DNA of 45,744 nucleotides from positions 28,153 through 73,896 of the forward strand of contig JAFDZU010000020.1 in the NCBI GenBank assembly GCA_018266765.1, in the 5' to 3' direction. Below the pieces are notes generated by a model. It was not told the DNA's origin. It did not search any database and saw only the letters and a program-made list of their open reading frames with translations. Shown piece by piece: positions 9,294 to 18,987 of this stretch. The stretch's first letter is position 1. Every line of letters begins with the position of its first letter. The position numbers were made by a program, and so were the translations under genes. This DNA comes from Bacteroidota bacterium. GTDB taxonomy: Bacteria; Bacteroidota; Ignavibacteria; Kapaibacteriales; UBA961.

Positions 9294-11321
9294 TTATTTA
9301 TTTAAAGGCGTTTTTACTTCAAGTGATACCGTACGGCAATAATAACGCCCTTCAGGTAAGTTATTGTCATACGGTAGCGAAGAAGCACCAAGCCCTACTA
9401 CTGAAGAAATATTTGCTTGCGGTTTTATTGAAAGCAAAAAGTCATTTACACTCTTTGCACGAGCAGTTGAAAGTTGTTGATTATACTCTATTTCGCCTAA
9501 TTTATCGGTTGAACCGGTAATTGAACTAACTGAAGTTGGCTTCATTGCTTCATTTACAAATTTATTCATCATTTCTTTGTTTTGGTCTGAAATATCTGAA
9601 CGATTGAAATCAAATACAATTAGACTTAGTCGGCTTACTTCAAATTGATTACGAGATTTTATTATTGGAAAATAACATTCTGCCGTTACAACCGATCCAT
9701 CGTTCTGTGTAATGGACATTTGTCCATATAATGAATCTTTTACACTGATATCATTTCCAATCTTAGAGGTTTCTTCATTTGTAATTTCTAAAGGCAAAGA
9801 AGTTGGAGGTGCACCGTTTCCGGTTGCTTTTTTGAGAAGTGTCCCTTTGTATGACATCTCCATATTCCAAGAATTTGCATTTTCTGGATGGAGCATACTA
9901 ACAGAAAAAATCTGCTTGTTTTGTACCGGAGCAAATTCTAAAAACCTTGAATGAACAACAGGCGAAAGCATGAATGCATCTTCAGAGGATAATTCAGCAC
10001 GCCTATTTTCTTCATTGCCTTCTTTATATTTTTGATTCGACGGTAATTCAGGAATATCTCGTGTTTGAAGTATAATTTGACTATTTGAGATTCCCCACGT
10101 TTGTGTTAAAAAATTAGCAATTGCTTGAGCGCGTTCTTTTGCAAGTACTGTTCTTTGAGCGGAAGTTGACATTTCTCTACCATCAGTAGTACCTGTAATT
10201 ATTATTTTTCTTTTGGGATTGCTCGTTAGTCGTTTTCCCAATAAATTGAGCATTGTATAATAAGTAGGCAATGTTTCTTTCGGTAAACTACTTTCAGAAA
10301 AAGTTGTTTTATCTTTGATAGTTACAAAATATCGTTCTCGAACTACAGCACTCGCACTATCAAAGAAAATATATGGCAATAATGGAAAAGTTTGAGTTAC
10401 AATGGTTTCCTGAACTTGCAAAGGAACTGTACTCACAGATTGAAGCACTACTTGAGGTGGAAGTGGTTTTGGAATTTCTACGATAACCGGTGGAGGTGGA
10501 GGAGGTGGTTCAGGAGCCGGCGGTGGTGGTAGTTTTACTTTTTCTTCTCCAAATTCATACCGTACACCAACACCAATATTCAGTACATTTACATTCCAAT
10601 CTGATGTTGAAACGATAGAACCAATTCCATATTGAAAACTAATTTCAGGATAAATAAAAATATTGGGTTGCATTTCGAGATTAACACCAATTCCTATTAT
10701 ACCTGAATATGCAGTAGATATTCCCGGTACTGAACCATTAAACAAAGTATGCTTACGTACTCCTTCGGGAAAAAGCACACCAGATGGTGATAATATTTCT
10801 TCAGTTTGTGTATAGTCTTTCCCTACGAGGGCATTTCCTACATTAAATCCAATCCGTGAATAGAATGGAATATCTTCGAGGGGATAAATTTTTGCACCAA
10901 TATCAAGAAGAATATACTGTAAGTTTGCTGTATAAACATGTTGCAGAACTAACGGAACATATTGATTATTCTGGGTATTGAGAACTTGGTACGGTGATGT
11001 TTCAGTGGTAAGCAACGCTGGTCGAGAACTAAATATCAGTCGTCCGGATGCTTCTATAAAATTATGAATTAATTTATAATCAAATGTAATTCCAGCAAAA
11101 TAACCAGAAGATTGTCCTTTAGTAAAAACTCCACAATCTTCCGAACCTAACAATACAGGAAGTGACGTTGAATTCCAGATACGAGAATAACCTCCAATTG
11201 CTCCCACAAAATATTCTCCACGAGCTTTTGGCATCGAATCAGTGAGAATTTCCTTAGAGTAACTGTCAGATATGCTAAGCAGTAATATCAACAAGACAAC
11301 AACTGTATAAAATACTTTCAT
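9294..11321 (-). CDS. Outer-membrane protein with beta-barrel and two tandem OmpA-like domains
   Basis: 675 residues from ATG 11321, chosen because MKVFYTVVVLLILLLSISDSYS is a proper signal peptide and because a longer TTG start at 11360 would lie inside the putative -7 box. After the signal, about 235 residues of alternating strands (FVGAIGGYSRIW, LLDIGAKIYP, IGIGVNLEMQPNIFIYPEISFQYG, VGVRYEF) look like an eight-stranded outer-membrane barrel. A proline-rich hinge at about 265-289 follows. Then come two OmpA-type domains: one at about 315-460 (ITGTTDGREMSTSAQRTVLAKERAQAI) and one at about 570-670 (FDFNRSDIS, ITGSTDKLGEIEYNQQLSTARAKSV). OmpA domains bind peptidoglycan, so the protein probably anchors the outer membrane to the wall. 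Having two is uncommon. It is 175 bp downstream of ligA in the same direction and probably has its own promoter. Confidence 0.85.
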   Translation of the reverse strand: MKVFYTVVVLLILLLSISDSYSKEILTDSMPKARGEYFVGAIGGYSRIWNSTSLPVLLGSEDCGVFTKGQSSGYFAGITFDYKLIHNFIEASGRLIFSSRPALLTTETSPYQVLNTQNNQYVPLVLQHVYTANLQYILLDIGAKIYPLEDIPFYSRIGFNVGNALVGKDYTQTEEILSPSGVLFPEGVRKHTLFNGSVPGISTAYSGIIGIGVNLEMQPNIFIYPEISFQYGIGSIVSTSDWNVNVLNIGVGVRYEFGEEKVKLPPPPAPEPPPPPPPVIVEIPKPLPPQVVLQSVSTVPLQVQETIVTQTFPLLPYIFFDSASAVVRERYFVTIKDKTTFSESSLPKETLPTYYTMLNLLGKRLTSNPKRKIIITGTTDGREMSTSAQRTVLAKERAQAIANFLTQTWGISNSQIILQTRDIPELPSNQKYKEGNEENRRAELSSEDAFMLSPVVHSRFLEFAPVQNKQIFSVSMLHPENANSWNMEMSYKGTLLKKATGNGAPPTSLPLEITNEETSKIGNDISVKDSLYGQMSITQNDGSVVTAECYFPIIKSRNQFEVSRLSLIVFDFNRSDISDQNKEMMNKFVNEAMKPTSVSSITGSTDKLGEIEYNQQLSTARAKSVNDFLLSIKPQANISSVVGLGASSLPYDNNLPEGRYYCRTVSLEVKTPLNK

Positions 11322-11357
11322 AAGCAAATTAGAACGATGAATGAGTCGTATATTGAG

Positions 11358-11365
11358 CAAACATA
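11358..11365 (-). promoter_or_regulatory. Candidate Bacteroidota -7 box upstream of the OmpA-type gene
   Basis: The minus strand reads TATGTTTG, an exact match to TAnnTTTG, 36 nt upstream of the chosen ATG. The -33 element is weak: CTTT instead of TTTG at the expected distance. The position would give a leader of about 30 nt. Confidence 0.4.
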
Positions 11366-11496
11366 ACGAAATTTATGGTAGATAAAAGTATCCGAATTGA
11401 ATAATAATACAATCCTACACTTTATAAACAGAATCTTTGTATTGAGTTACATTAATTATGATAAATTTACTCACTTTTTCAAAGATTTTTGCGATT

Positions 11497-13584
<2,088 letters not shown>

Positions 13585-13725
13585 TTAAGTGGAAATCATG
13601 AAATAAAAAACAGATTTGATGTTCAGTATCAATATTTGAAACATTACTTCCCTTTTGCCATTCGAAAGTAATTTGGTAAGTTGCAGATATTGATACTTTT
13701 CTTACTTTTATTTATAAATTTTCAA

Positions 13726-14493
13726 ATGAATTGCATACTTGAAATCCAAAATCTTGAAAAAATATATCCAAACGGCACTCATGCACTTAAAGGTGTTTCA
13801 TTTTCAGTCCATCAAGGAGAATTTTTGGTGATAATCGGGCTGAGCGGAAGTGGAAAATCAACACTTTTGAGATGCATTAATCGACTTATCGAACCGACAG
13901 CAGGAAAAATTATTTACAACGAGATGGACGTAACCCATATTAAAGGTAAAGAGTTGAGAAATTACAGAAAACGAATCGGAATGATTTTTCAGCACTTTAA
14001 TTTAATTAAAAGACGTTCAGTTTTGGATAATGTACTCGCCGGAAATCTTGGCTCAATTGCAGTTTGGAAATCAATTCTTGGAAAATTTCCAGTTTCAACT
14101 CGAAATGAAGCATTGAAGAATCTTGAAATTGTAGGAATTGAAACGAAAGCAAATCACCGCGCAGATGCTTTAAGCGGTGGACAACAACAACGAGTAGCTA
14201 TTGCTCGGTCTTTGATGCAAAGACCAGAAATACTCCTTGCAGACGAACCGGTTGCAAGTTTAGACCCCGCAACTTCTCATTCTGTAATGCAATATTTAGG
14301 GAGAATAAATAAAGAGCTTGGTACAACAGTAGTTTGTAACCTTCATTTTTTGAGTTTAGTACGGCAATATGCCACAAGTGTTATTGCACTTAAAGCAGGT
14401 GAAATTGTTTTTGAAGGAATGCCAACAGAAATTGATGAAGAATGGTTTAAAAAGATTTATGGTGAAGATGCTGTTGAAGTTGAAATTCGGTAG
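13726..14493 (+). CDS. phnC: Phosphonate/phosphate-type ABC transporter ATPase PhnC
   Basis: 255 residues from ATG 13726. The frame extends upstream to a TTG at 13681, but that extension is hydrophobic and not part of the family. Walker A is GLSGSGKST (residues about 38-46), the Q-loop is IFQHFNLI, the ABC signature is LSGGQQQR, Walker B is ILLADEP, and CNLHFLSLVRQYATSVIALKAGEIVFEG is the PhnC-type H-loop region. It would energise uptake of phosphonate, phosphite or phosphate together with a PhnE permease and a PhnD binding protein. No permease is adjacent. A PhnD-like gene lies 9.4 kb away at 23871. The gene ends in a hairpin shared with the convergent gene. Confidence 0.88.
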   Translation: MNCILEIQNLEKIYPNGTHALKGVSFSVHQGEFLVIIGLSGSGKSTLLRCINRLIEPTAGKIIYNEMDVTHIKGKELRNYRKRIGMIFQHFNLIKRRSVLDNVLAGNLGSIAVWKSILGKFPVSTRNEALKNLEIVGIETKANHRADALSGGQQQRVAIARSLMQRPEILLADEPVASLDPATSHSVMQYLGRINKELGTTVVCNLHFLSLVRQYATSVIALKAGEIVFEGMPTEIDEEWFKKIYGEDAVEVEIR

Positions 14494-14519
14494 ATTTTTC
14501 AATTTTAACAGTAAAAATA

Positions 14520-14552
14520 AACGGGTAATTCTTTTTTCAAGAACTACCCGTT
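14520..14552. terminator. Bidirectional intrinsic terminator between phnC and the downstream convergent gene
   Basis: Arms 14520-14533 (AACGGGTAATTCTT) and 14539-14552 pair over 14 bp with one mismatched or wobble position and a 5-nt loop. T-rich sequence lies on both sides (TTTTAAT on plus, TTTATTTTT on minus). It lies in the 78-bp gap between two convergent genes, so it can serve both. Confidence 0.8.
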
Positions 14553-14571
14553 TTAATAAAATCAAATCGAG

Positions 14572-15231
14572 TTATTCAGAATGAGATAAATTGAAAATAT
14601 AACTAAGTCCAATTGCAAGTGATGCTGCAGATGGATTACTTTCTGATGGAAGTGGACTATAATTACTATATATTGTAGATAAATTATATGCACCCATAAT
14701 CGTAAAATTTAGTTGACCGGTTGCGTCCTTAGCAATTGGTACTAAAGCACCCATTCTAAATTCAAATAATGAAGACAAATTATCGGTATTTGGTGCATCA
14801 ACACTAACACTATTTGACTTATTGCTCGAATTAGCTGAAAGTGGAATTCCATAATTTATACCGATAACAAATCCACCAATATGGAAATTAGGTGCAAAAT
14901 TCAAGTAATGAATACTTGTAATTAAAGTATTATCATCAGTTGCACCGGATTCAGGTTTACTTAATACTGCTTGAGTATTATATCCAACATCAAAAGTAAT
15001 CGCCGCAGATGTTTTTTTTGCATCAAATGGCTGGTATAACGTAATCCCAAAATCAGGAGGCATATTGATGGTCATTCCTGTTTTCGTTCCTGTTTGAATT
15101 TTTGAAGTATTGATACCTGCTTTTCCGGCAACGAATGGACCTATTTTCATTTCTGCGAGAGTTTGTGACATTGCATTAAAATGACTGCTACAAGCAAGAA
15201 CACAAACAGTAAGTAGTGCTTTTTTCAACAT
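14572..15231 (-). CDS. Secreted probable outer-membrane beta-barrel protein, paralogue A
   Basis: 219 residues with a signal peptide (MLKKALLTVCVLACSSHFNAMSQ). The mature part starts with IGPFVAGKAGINTSKIQTG and has alternating strands ending in SLAIGLSYIFNLSHSE, where an aromatic residue near the C-terminus suits a beta-barrel. It is clearly related along its whole length to the next gene upstream (15277-15996): FVAGKAG/FVAGKGS, DFGITLYQP/DFGITGYIP, FRMGALVPIAK/IRVGAMIPIVK and NPSAASLAIG/NPSMFSVSIG correspond. AGGAAA lies about 7 nt before the ATG. The function is not recognised. Confidence 0.75.
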   Translation of the reverse strand: MLKKALLTVCVLACSSHFNAMSQTLAEMKIGPFVAGKAGINTSKIQTGTKTGMTINMPPDFGITLYQPFDAKKTSAAITFDVGYNTQAVLSKPESGATDDNTLITSIHYLNFAPNFHIGGFVIGINYGIPLSANSSNKSNSVSVDAPNTDNLSSLFEFRMGALVPIAKDATGQLNFTIMGAYNLSTIYSNYSPLPSESNPSAASLAIGLSYIFNLSHSE

Positions 15232-15276
15232 AAATCTTTCCTTTAAGGATTAAATAAATAATGTAATAGACTGAAT

Positions 15277-15996
15277 TTAATATTCATCTGTATTTGGCTG
15301 TTGGAGCGTAAAGAGGAAATTCACACCTATCGAAACCGAAAACATACTTGGATTTGTATCACTAAATCCTGCAATTTTATAATATTCAGTTTTTAACATA
15401 CTTGACATCATATATCCTGCTTTTGCAAAGACATTCAAACGACCTAACGTAGTTTTAACAATAGGAATCATTGCACCTACACGTATTTCAAGTGTTGGTT
15501 GCAGATTATCTTTTACATCTGATGGAATTTTTTCATTCACACCATTTTTTACAATAGGAAAAGAATCTATTGTCGAGACTTCCGTTCCGCTTCCATTTTT
15601 TCGAGTTGTAGACATTGGTAAACCAAGATTAAACCCAAAAGTTATATAGCTTGCTGTAAAACTCGGAGCGATTGAAAAATAGTTAAATTTGCTTGTGATT
15701 GTTGTTTCGTCGGTTGGGTTTGTTGTTGGAGTTTCTTTATAAGAATACGATGATAAACCAACATCTAGTAAAACACCCATGTTTTTCCTTTTTGAGACGG
15801 GAATATACCCTGTAATTCCAAAATCTGAGACTGGAGTTACTACAAATCCATTCTCTAAATTTGCTTTTGCTTTTGAAACATTGGAACTTCCTTTACCGGC
15901 TACGAACACTCCAACTGCAATTGGATCAACTTCTTGAGAAAATGACACTGCCATATAACTTAAAAACAATATTGCACAAAGAAACATTTTTTTCAT
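15277..15996 (-). CDS. Secreted probable outer-membrane beta-barrel protein, paralogue B
   Basis: 239 residues from ATG 15996, chosen over the longer open frame (to 16158) because MKKMFLCAILFLSYMAVSFSQ is a standard signal peptide and GGAG lies 8 nt upstream. The mature sequence repeats the pattern of paralogue A: VGVFVAGKGSSNVSK, VSDFGITGYIPVSK, FGFNLGLPMSTT, LEIRVGAMIPIVK and SVSIGVNFLFTL. The 45-bp spacing and same orientation suggest a tandem duplication transcribed together, with this gene first. No known function is visible. An outer-membrane or cell-surface location is inferred from the signal and strand pattern. Confidence 0.75.
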   Translation of the reverse strand: MKKMFLCAILFLSYMAVSFSQEVDPIAVGVFVAGKGSSNVSKAKANLENGFVVTPVSDFGITGYIPVSKRKNMGVLLDVGLSSYSYKETPTTNPTDETTITSKFNYFSIAPSFTASYITFGFNLGLPMSTTRKNGSGTEVSTIDSFPIVKNGVNEKIPSDVKDNLQPTLEIRVGAMIPIVKTTLGRLNVFAKAGYMMSSMLKTEYYKIAGFSDTNPSMFSVSIGVNFLFTLQQPNTDEY

Positions 15997-16278
15997 TATG
16001 AAAACTCCGAATAAATTAAAGATTGAGACATTCTGTACTCCAAGTTTAACAAGTTTTTTTCGATGCACCAAGAAAAAACTAATAAAAAGCAAAAATTGTC
16101 GTTTTTTGATGGAAAATATCAGAAAAATTACAAAAAATAAATAATTTGGTTTGGTCATAAAAAATCCCTTTTGTAAGTTAGTAGTGCAAAATGTGTGTAA
16201 TTATTTTCACAGTTTGCATTCGAGAGCCGTTAGCTTCGATATTTTGCTACGCTTCTTCACTCATAAAAAAAGTATTTT

Positions 16279-16998
16279 ATGTTGTTATCTCTACTAATTG
16301 GTGCTATAGTCGGATTTGTGCTTGCTGTTGCCCCTGGCCCTGTCGGTGTTACGGTTTTAAAAGCCGGACTTCGTGGTGACCGTCGTGGAGGTGCTCTCAT
16401 AAGTCTTGGTGCATCTGTATTAGATTTCATTTACAGTTTGCTTGCAATGCTTACTGCTTCAATATTTTTTAGTTCTTTACAGTCATTATTTATCAATCAC
16501 CCGATTGTGATGTTGATTTTTCAAGTTGTTTGTGGCGGATCAATGATTATTTATGGTGTTTTTCAGTTTAGAAACACCAAACCGGACAAAGATTTTTCAG
16601 ACTCCACTACTTCTACGCTACGGCTATTGATTTCTAATCTTCAAAAAAACGGTCCATTTTTATTTGGGGTAGGAATTGCACTTGCTAATGTAGCAAATCC
16701 TACCTTCCTCCCTTCGCTTACTTCCACAGTATTACTTGTTCAGCACTATTCTCTGGTTGAAACCACCCTCATAGGAAGTGTAATGTATTCAATTGGTTTT
16801 GGGATTGGAAATTTTGGTTGGCTTTATAGTTTGCTACGGGTAGTAATTCACTATAAAGAACGATTTTCTCCTGCATTTACCCAGACTATTCATAGATTTG
16901 CAGGAGCTACTATGATTGGTGCCGGAGCACTCTTGGGTTATCGAGTTCTACTTTTTACCAAATGGACAGAACTTCTTCGAGTTGTATTGGCAATCTGA
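16279..16998 (+). CDS. LysE-family amino-acid exporter-like protein
   Basis: 239 residues with about six membrane segments. The N-terminal IGAIVGFVLAVAPGPVGVTVLKAGLRGDRRGGALISLGASV is the LysE/RhtB signature: a first helix, the conserved APGP, then a Gly-rich amphipathic loop with basic residues, here given as one block of key positions 6-46. Later segments include FGVGIALANVANPTFLPS, the second conserved Asn-Pro loop. Family members export basic amino acids or homoserine-type metabolites by proton antiport. The substrate cannot be told here. It stands alone: divergent from the paralogue pair and followed by a 319-bp gene-free stretch. The start has no strong ribosome binding site. Confidence 0.82.
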   Translation: MLLSLLIGAIVGFVLAVAPGPVGVTVLKAGLRGDRRGGALISLGASVLDFIYSLLAMLTASIFFSSLQSLFINHPIVMLIFQVVCGGSMIIYGVFQFRNTKPDKDFSDSTTSTLRLLISNLQKNGPFLFGVGIALANVANPTFLPSLTSTVLLVQHYSLVETTLIGSVMYSIGFGIGNFGWLYSLLRVVIHYKERFSPAFTQTIHRFAGATMIGAGALLGYRVLLFTKWTELLRVVLAI

Positions 16999-17168
16999 AT
17001 TCCAATTTTACTACTAAAATACTTTGCTAATATATATTCATCAAAGAGGATGAAAATATTGAAATATTAATGGTTTTATTGTGATTAAGTATTTTCAGAA
17101 TAACAATTTCTGTTGCTTCCAAAATACATCAAAATCACTTTAATTACTTTTCATTTTAGCGTTTAAAT

Positions 17169-17216
17169 TAAATTGTTAATATTGATAAATACTAAATTGT
17201 TAATATTGGTAAATAA
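17169..17216. repeat. Two-copy 24-bp tandem repeat upstream of the TRL-like gene
   Basis: Units 17169-17192 and 17193-17216 both begin TAAATTGTTAATATTG and differ at only two of 24 positions. Each contains the palindromic core TTAATATT/ATTAA. They end 25 bp before the -33 box of the predicted promoter, a position that would suit an activator or repressor site. Confidence 0.7.
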
Positions 17217-17241
17217 TAGTATTAAATTGATGTTATTTTTG

Positions 17242-17273
17242 TTTGGCTATAACAACTCTTTTCTGTAATTTTG
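17242..17273 (+). promoter_or_regulatory. Bacteroidota-type promoter of the TRL-like gene
   Basis: TTTG at 17242-17245, a 20-nt spacer, then TAATTTTG at 17266-17273. Both boxes match the Bacteroidota housekeeping consensus (TTTG-N19-21-TAnnTTTG) at all fixed positions. The predicted transcript would start near 17280, about 38 nt before the ATG. Confidence 0.7.
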
Positions 17274-17317
17274 ACCGTCATTTTATTTATTATTTACATT
17301 ATTTTATGAGGTACTTT

Positions 17318-17608
17318 ATGTACAAAATGCGTTTTCTTTCGATTGTTGGTGCAGCAGTAATTATTATTGCTGGGTTGTCGTCTTGTGCTATGACAGTTCC
17401 TGTTTCTGCTACAAGCAATCCATTGGGAAGTAAAGTTGGTACTTCTACCGGAATGGGAATATTGATGGGAATCAGATTATCTCCTGATACCGGAATTCAT
17501 CAAGCTGCGAAAAATGGCGGTATTACCAAAATTTCAACAGTTGATTTTAAAATGACCGATATTTTAGGAATTTATCAGACATATACTTGTACGGTTACTG
17601 GTGAATAA
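17318..17608 (+). CDS. TRL-like family lipoprotein
   Basis: 96 residues from ATG 17318. GAGG at 17308-17311 lies 6 nt upstream and supports this start over earlier in-frame codons. The signal ends in a lipobox, IAGLSSC, with Cys23 as lipidation site. The mature protein carries the TRL (tRNA-associated locus) pattern: a Gly-rich segment GTSTGMGILMGIRLSPDTGI, then AAKNGGITKISTVDFKMTDILGIYQTYTCTVTGE, given here as its key parts, where the 'aA.ngGI.kI..vD' and 'il.iy...t..V.G' features are family-typical. The role of TRL proteins is unknown. The gene is monocistronic: its own promoter lies upstream and a terminator follows. Confidence 0.75.
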   Translation: MYKMRFLSIVGAAVIIIAGLSSCAMTVPVSATSNPLGSKVGTSTGMGILMGIRLSPDTGIHQAAKNGGITKISTVDFKMTDILGIYQTYTCTVTGE

Positions 17609-17630
17609 ACACATTGAGTAGTATAATGAA

Positions 17631-17669
17631 GGGGAATGATATTAAATATATATCATTCTCTTTTTTTTT
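17631..17669 (+). terminator. Intrinsic terminator of the TRL-like gene
   Basis: Arms 17634-17642 (GAATGATAT) and 17650-17658 (ATATCATTC) are perfect complements, extendable by G-C/G-T pairs at the base. A run of nine T follows directly (17661-17669). Confidence 0.85.
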
Positions 17670-17746
17670 AACTTTTTTTCAATATAATGGTCTTTTTTGA
17701 TACGAATTTTTCTGTAATTTACAACTTTTAATAGATTGCTACTATT

Positions 17747-18331
17747 ATGATTTTCTTGATTTCAACGCGATTATTCAAACTATTTTTCAATGATTCAGTT
17801 AATAGAATTTGTATCATAATGGGATTGGTTACTTTACTTATATTAAGCTGTACATCAAAATCTTTACAACATAAAATACACTTTGGACTTAATTCATGTT
17901 TTGAATTAGAATCTGGAGAGAAGGAAGTATATGCTGATCAATATTCAGAAAAATATTACAAAACTAACTTTGAAAGTAAAGGATTACACTTAGCATTTAA
18001 TAAAATTATTCGTAAATCTGACGATGAATACATTTTTATTTGTATAGCAATAGATAAAAATGTAGATGAGGTCAGTTTAATTATAAATTCCGATTCTACA
18101 ATATCTAACAAGTTAAATTTAAACAATGGTTTAAATATTGGTAATGTTAGTGACTATTCAGTTACAATTGGAAGTAGAAACAATTATTGGTTATACTATT
18201 TTGTTTATTTTGATAATCAGTTAAAGCAACCAATTGTTATTATACATTGTTCTAAAGACAAAGATTACATCATAAATTATTTTTCTTCAAACATAAATAT
18301 TTCAAAAAGGTTAAACTGTGAAACAAACTAA
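17747..18331 (+). CDS. Putative lipoprotein of unknown function
   Basis: 194 residues. A hydrophobic stretch (ICIIMGLVTLLILSC) ends in a lipobox-like LILSC, so the mature protein is probably lipid-anchored. An internal ATG at 17819 is an alternative start that would leave a rather short signal. Neither start has a good ribosome binding site. The mature part is polar and strand-rich (FICIAIDKNVDEVSLIINSD, YSVTIGSRNNYWLYYFVYFDNQ) with no family I recognise. It overlaps the next gene by 14 nt in another frame, so the two are probably translated from one message. Confidence 0.6.
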   Translation: MIFLISTRLFKLFFNDSVNRICIIMGLVTLLILSCTSKSLQHKIHFGLNSCFELESGEKEVYADQYSEKYYKTNFESKGLHLAFNKIIRKSDDEYIFICIAIDKNVDEVSLIINSDSTISNKLNLNNGLNIGNVSDYSVTIGSRNNYWLYYFVYFDNQLKQPIVIIHCSKDKDYIINYFSSNINISKRLNCETN

Positions 18332-18851
18332 AATTATACTTTTTTTTACTTTCATTCTAGGTGCTATTGCATTCATTACCTCATGTGGTAGTGGATTAAG
18401 GGCTGTTGAATTAATGTATGCGGGAAAAAATACTACCCAATATTTTATTTCGCCTTTTACTATGAAGGGTTCTGCAGGAGAAGTAGAAATAGATATGACA
18501 TATCGCCACTTTGCTGATATTGATACTACTAAAATTGTTAGTTGTAAATTTACTTTTTATTCTAATAAATCAGGTATTGAAAAAGTATCTCATGCATATT
18601 TTACAACTGACACCGATACTAATAAAATTTTCCTTACCCAATTAGACAGATTTTTCGTAGAACGTGACAATAATAAAGCACGATATGAAGGAAAAATTTT
18701 ATATTCAGATTTAAAGAAAATTTTCGTCGCAAACTCTTGTTTATTTTCAATTGTAATACCCAATACTAAGTTGATTTACGGCCCCGACGGAAGTATAACC
18801 AAAACACGTATTGCAGTCCGAAGAGAAATGATTGAATTGATAGAAGATTAG
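18318..18851 (+). CDS. Putative lipoprotein of unknown function
   Basis: 177 residues starting at GTG 18318, preceded by AAAGG about 8 nt upstream. The start MKQTKIILFFTFILGAIAFITSC is a type II signal with the lipobox FITSC (Cys23). The mature part has alternating strands (AGEVEIDMTYRHFADIDT, CKFTFYSNKSGIEKVSHAYF) and ends TRIAVRREMIELIED. No family is recognised. The start lies within the last codons of the upstream lipoprotein gene, which points to translational coupling and a shared role. The large hairpin at 18924-18960 probably ends the unit. Confidence 0.65.
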   Translation: MKQTKIILFFTFILGAIAFITSCGSGLRAVELMYAGKNTTQYFISPFTMKGSAGEVEIDMTYRHFADIDTTKIVSCKFTFYSNKSGIEKVSHAYFTTDTDTNKIFLTQLDRFFVERDNNKARYEGKILYSDLKKIFVANSCLFSIVIPNTKLIYGPDGSITKTRIAVRREMIELIED

Positions 18852-18923
18852 TTTTAATAAAAGTAAAAGTAAAAGTAAAATTATCTACTTCTATTCTCTG
18901 CGTATTAAACAATTTCTAACACA

Positions 18924-18960
18924 ACAAAGCCCTTATCATTTATCATGATAAGGGCTTTGT
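18924..18960. terminator. Perfect 15-bp hairpin between convergent genes, probable bidirectional terminator
   Basis: Arms 18924-18938 (ACAAAGCCCTTATCA) and 18946-18960 are perfect complements around a 7-nt loop. There is no real T-run on either side, so termination is inferred from the stem strength and from its place in the 136-bp gap between two convergent genes. Confidence 0.6.
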
Positions 18961-18987
18961 ATGTAATTGAGAAATACTAAATGAACT

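Larger units (their letters stand above)
16999..17317. other. Gene-free stretch between the LysE-type gene and the TRL-like gene
   Basis: It holds a 24-bp tandem repeat (17169-17216), a strong Bacteroidota-type promoter (17242-17273) and the GAGG ribosome binding site at 17308-17311 for the small lipoprotein gene. No convincing terminator for the upstream gene is seen, and no further ORF has coding character. Confidence 0.6.

Noticed and set aside
13681-13725. TTG-initiated extension of phnC
   Set aside because: It adds a hydrophobic stretch foreign to the family; the ATG at 13726 gives the normal PhnC start.
16214-16248. TTTG ... TATTTTGC in front of the LysE-type gene as a promoter
   Set aside because: The spacer is about 23 nt and the -7 box does not match TAnnTTTG.
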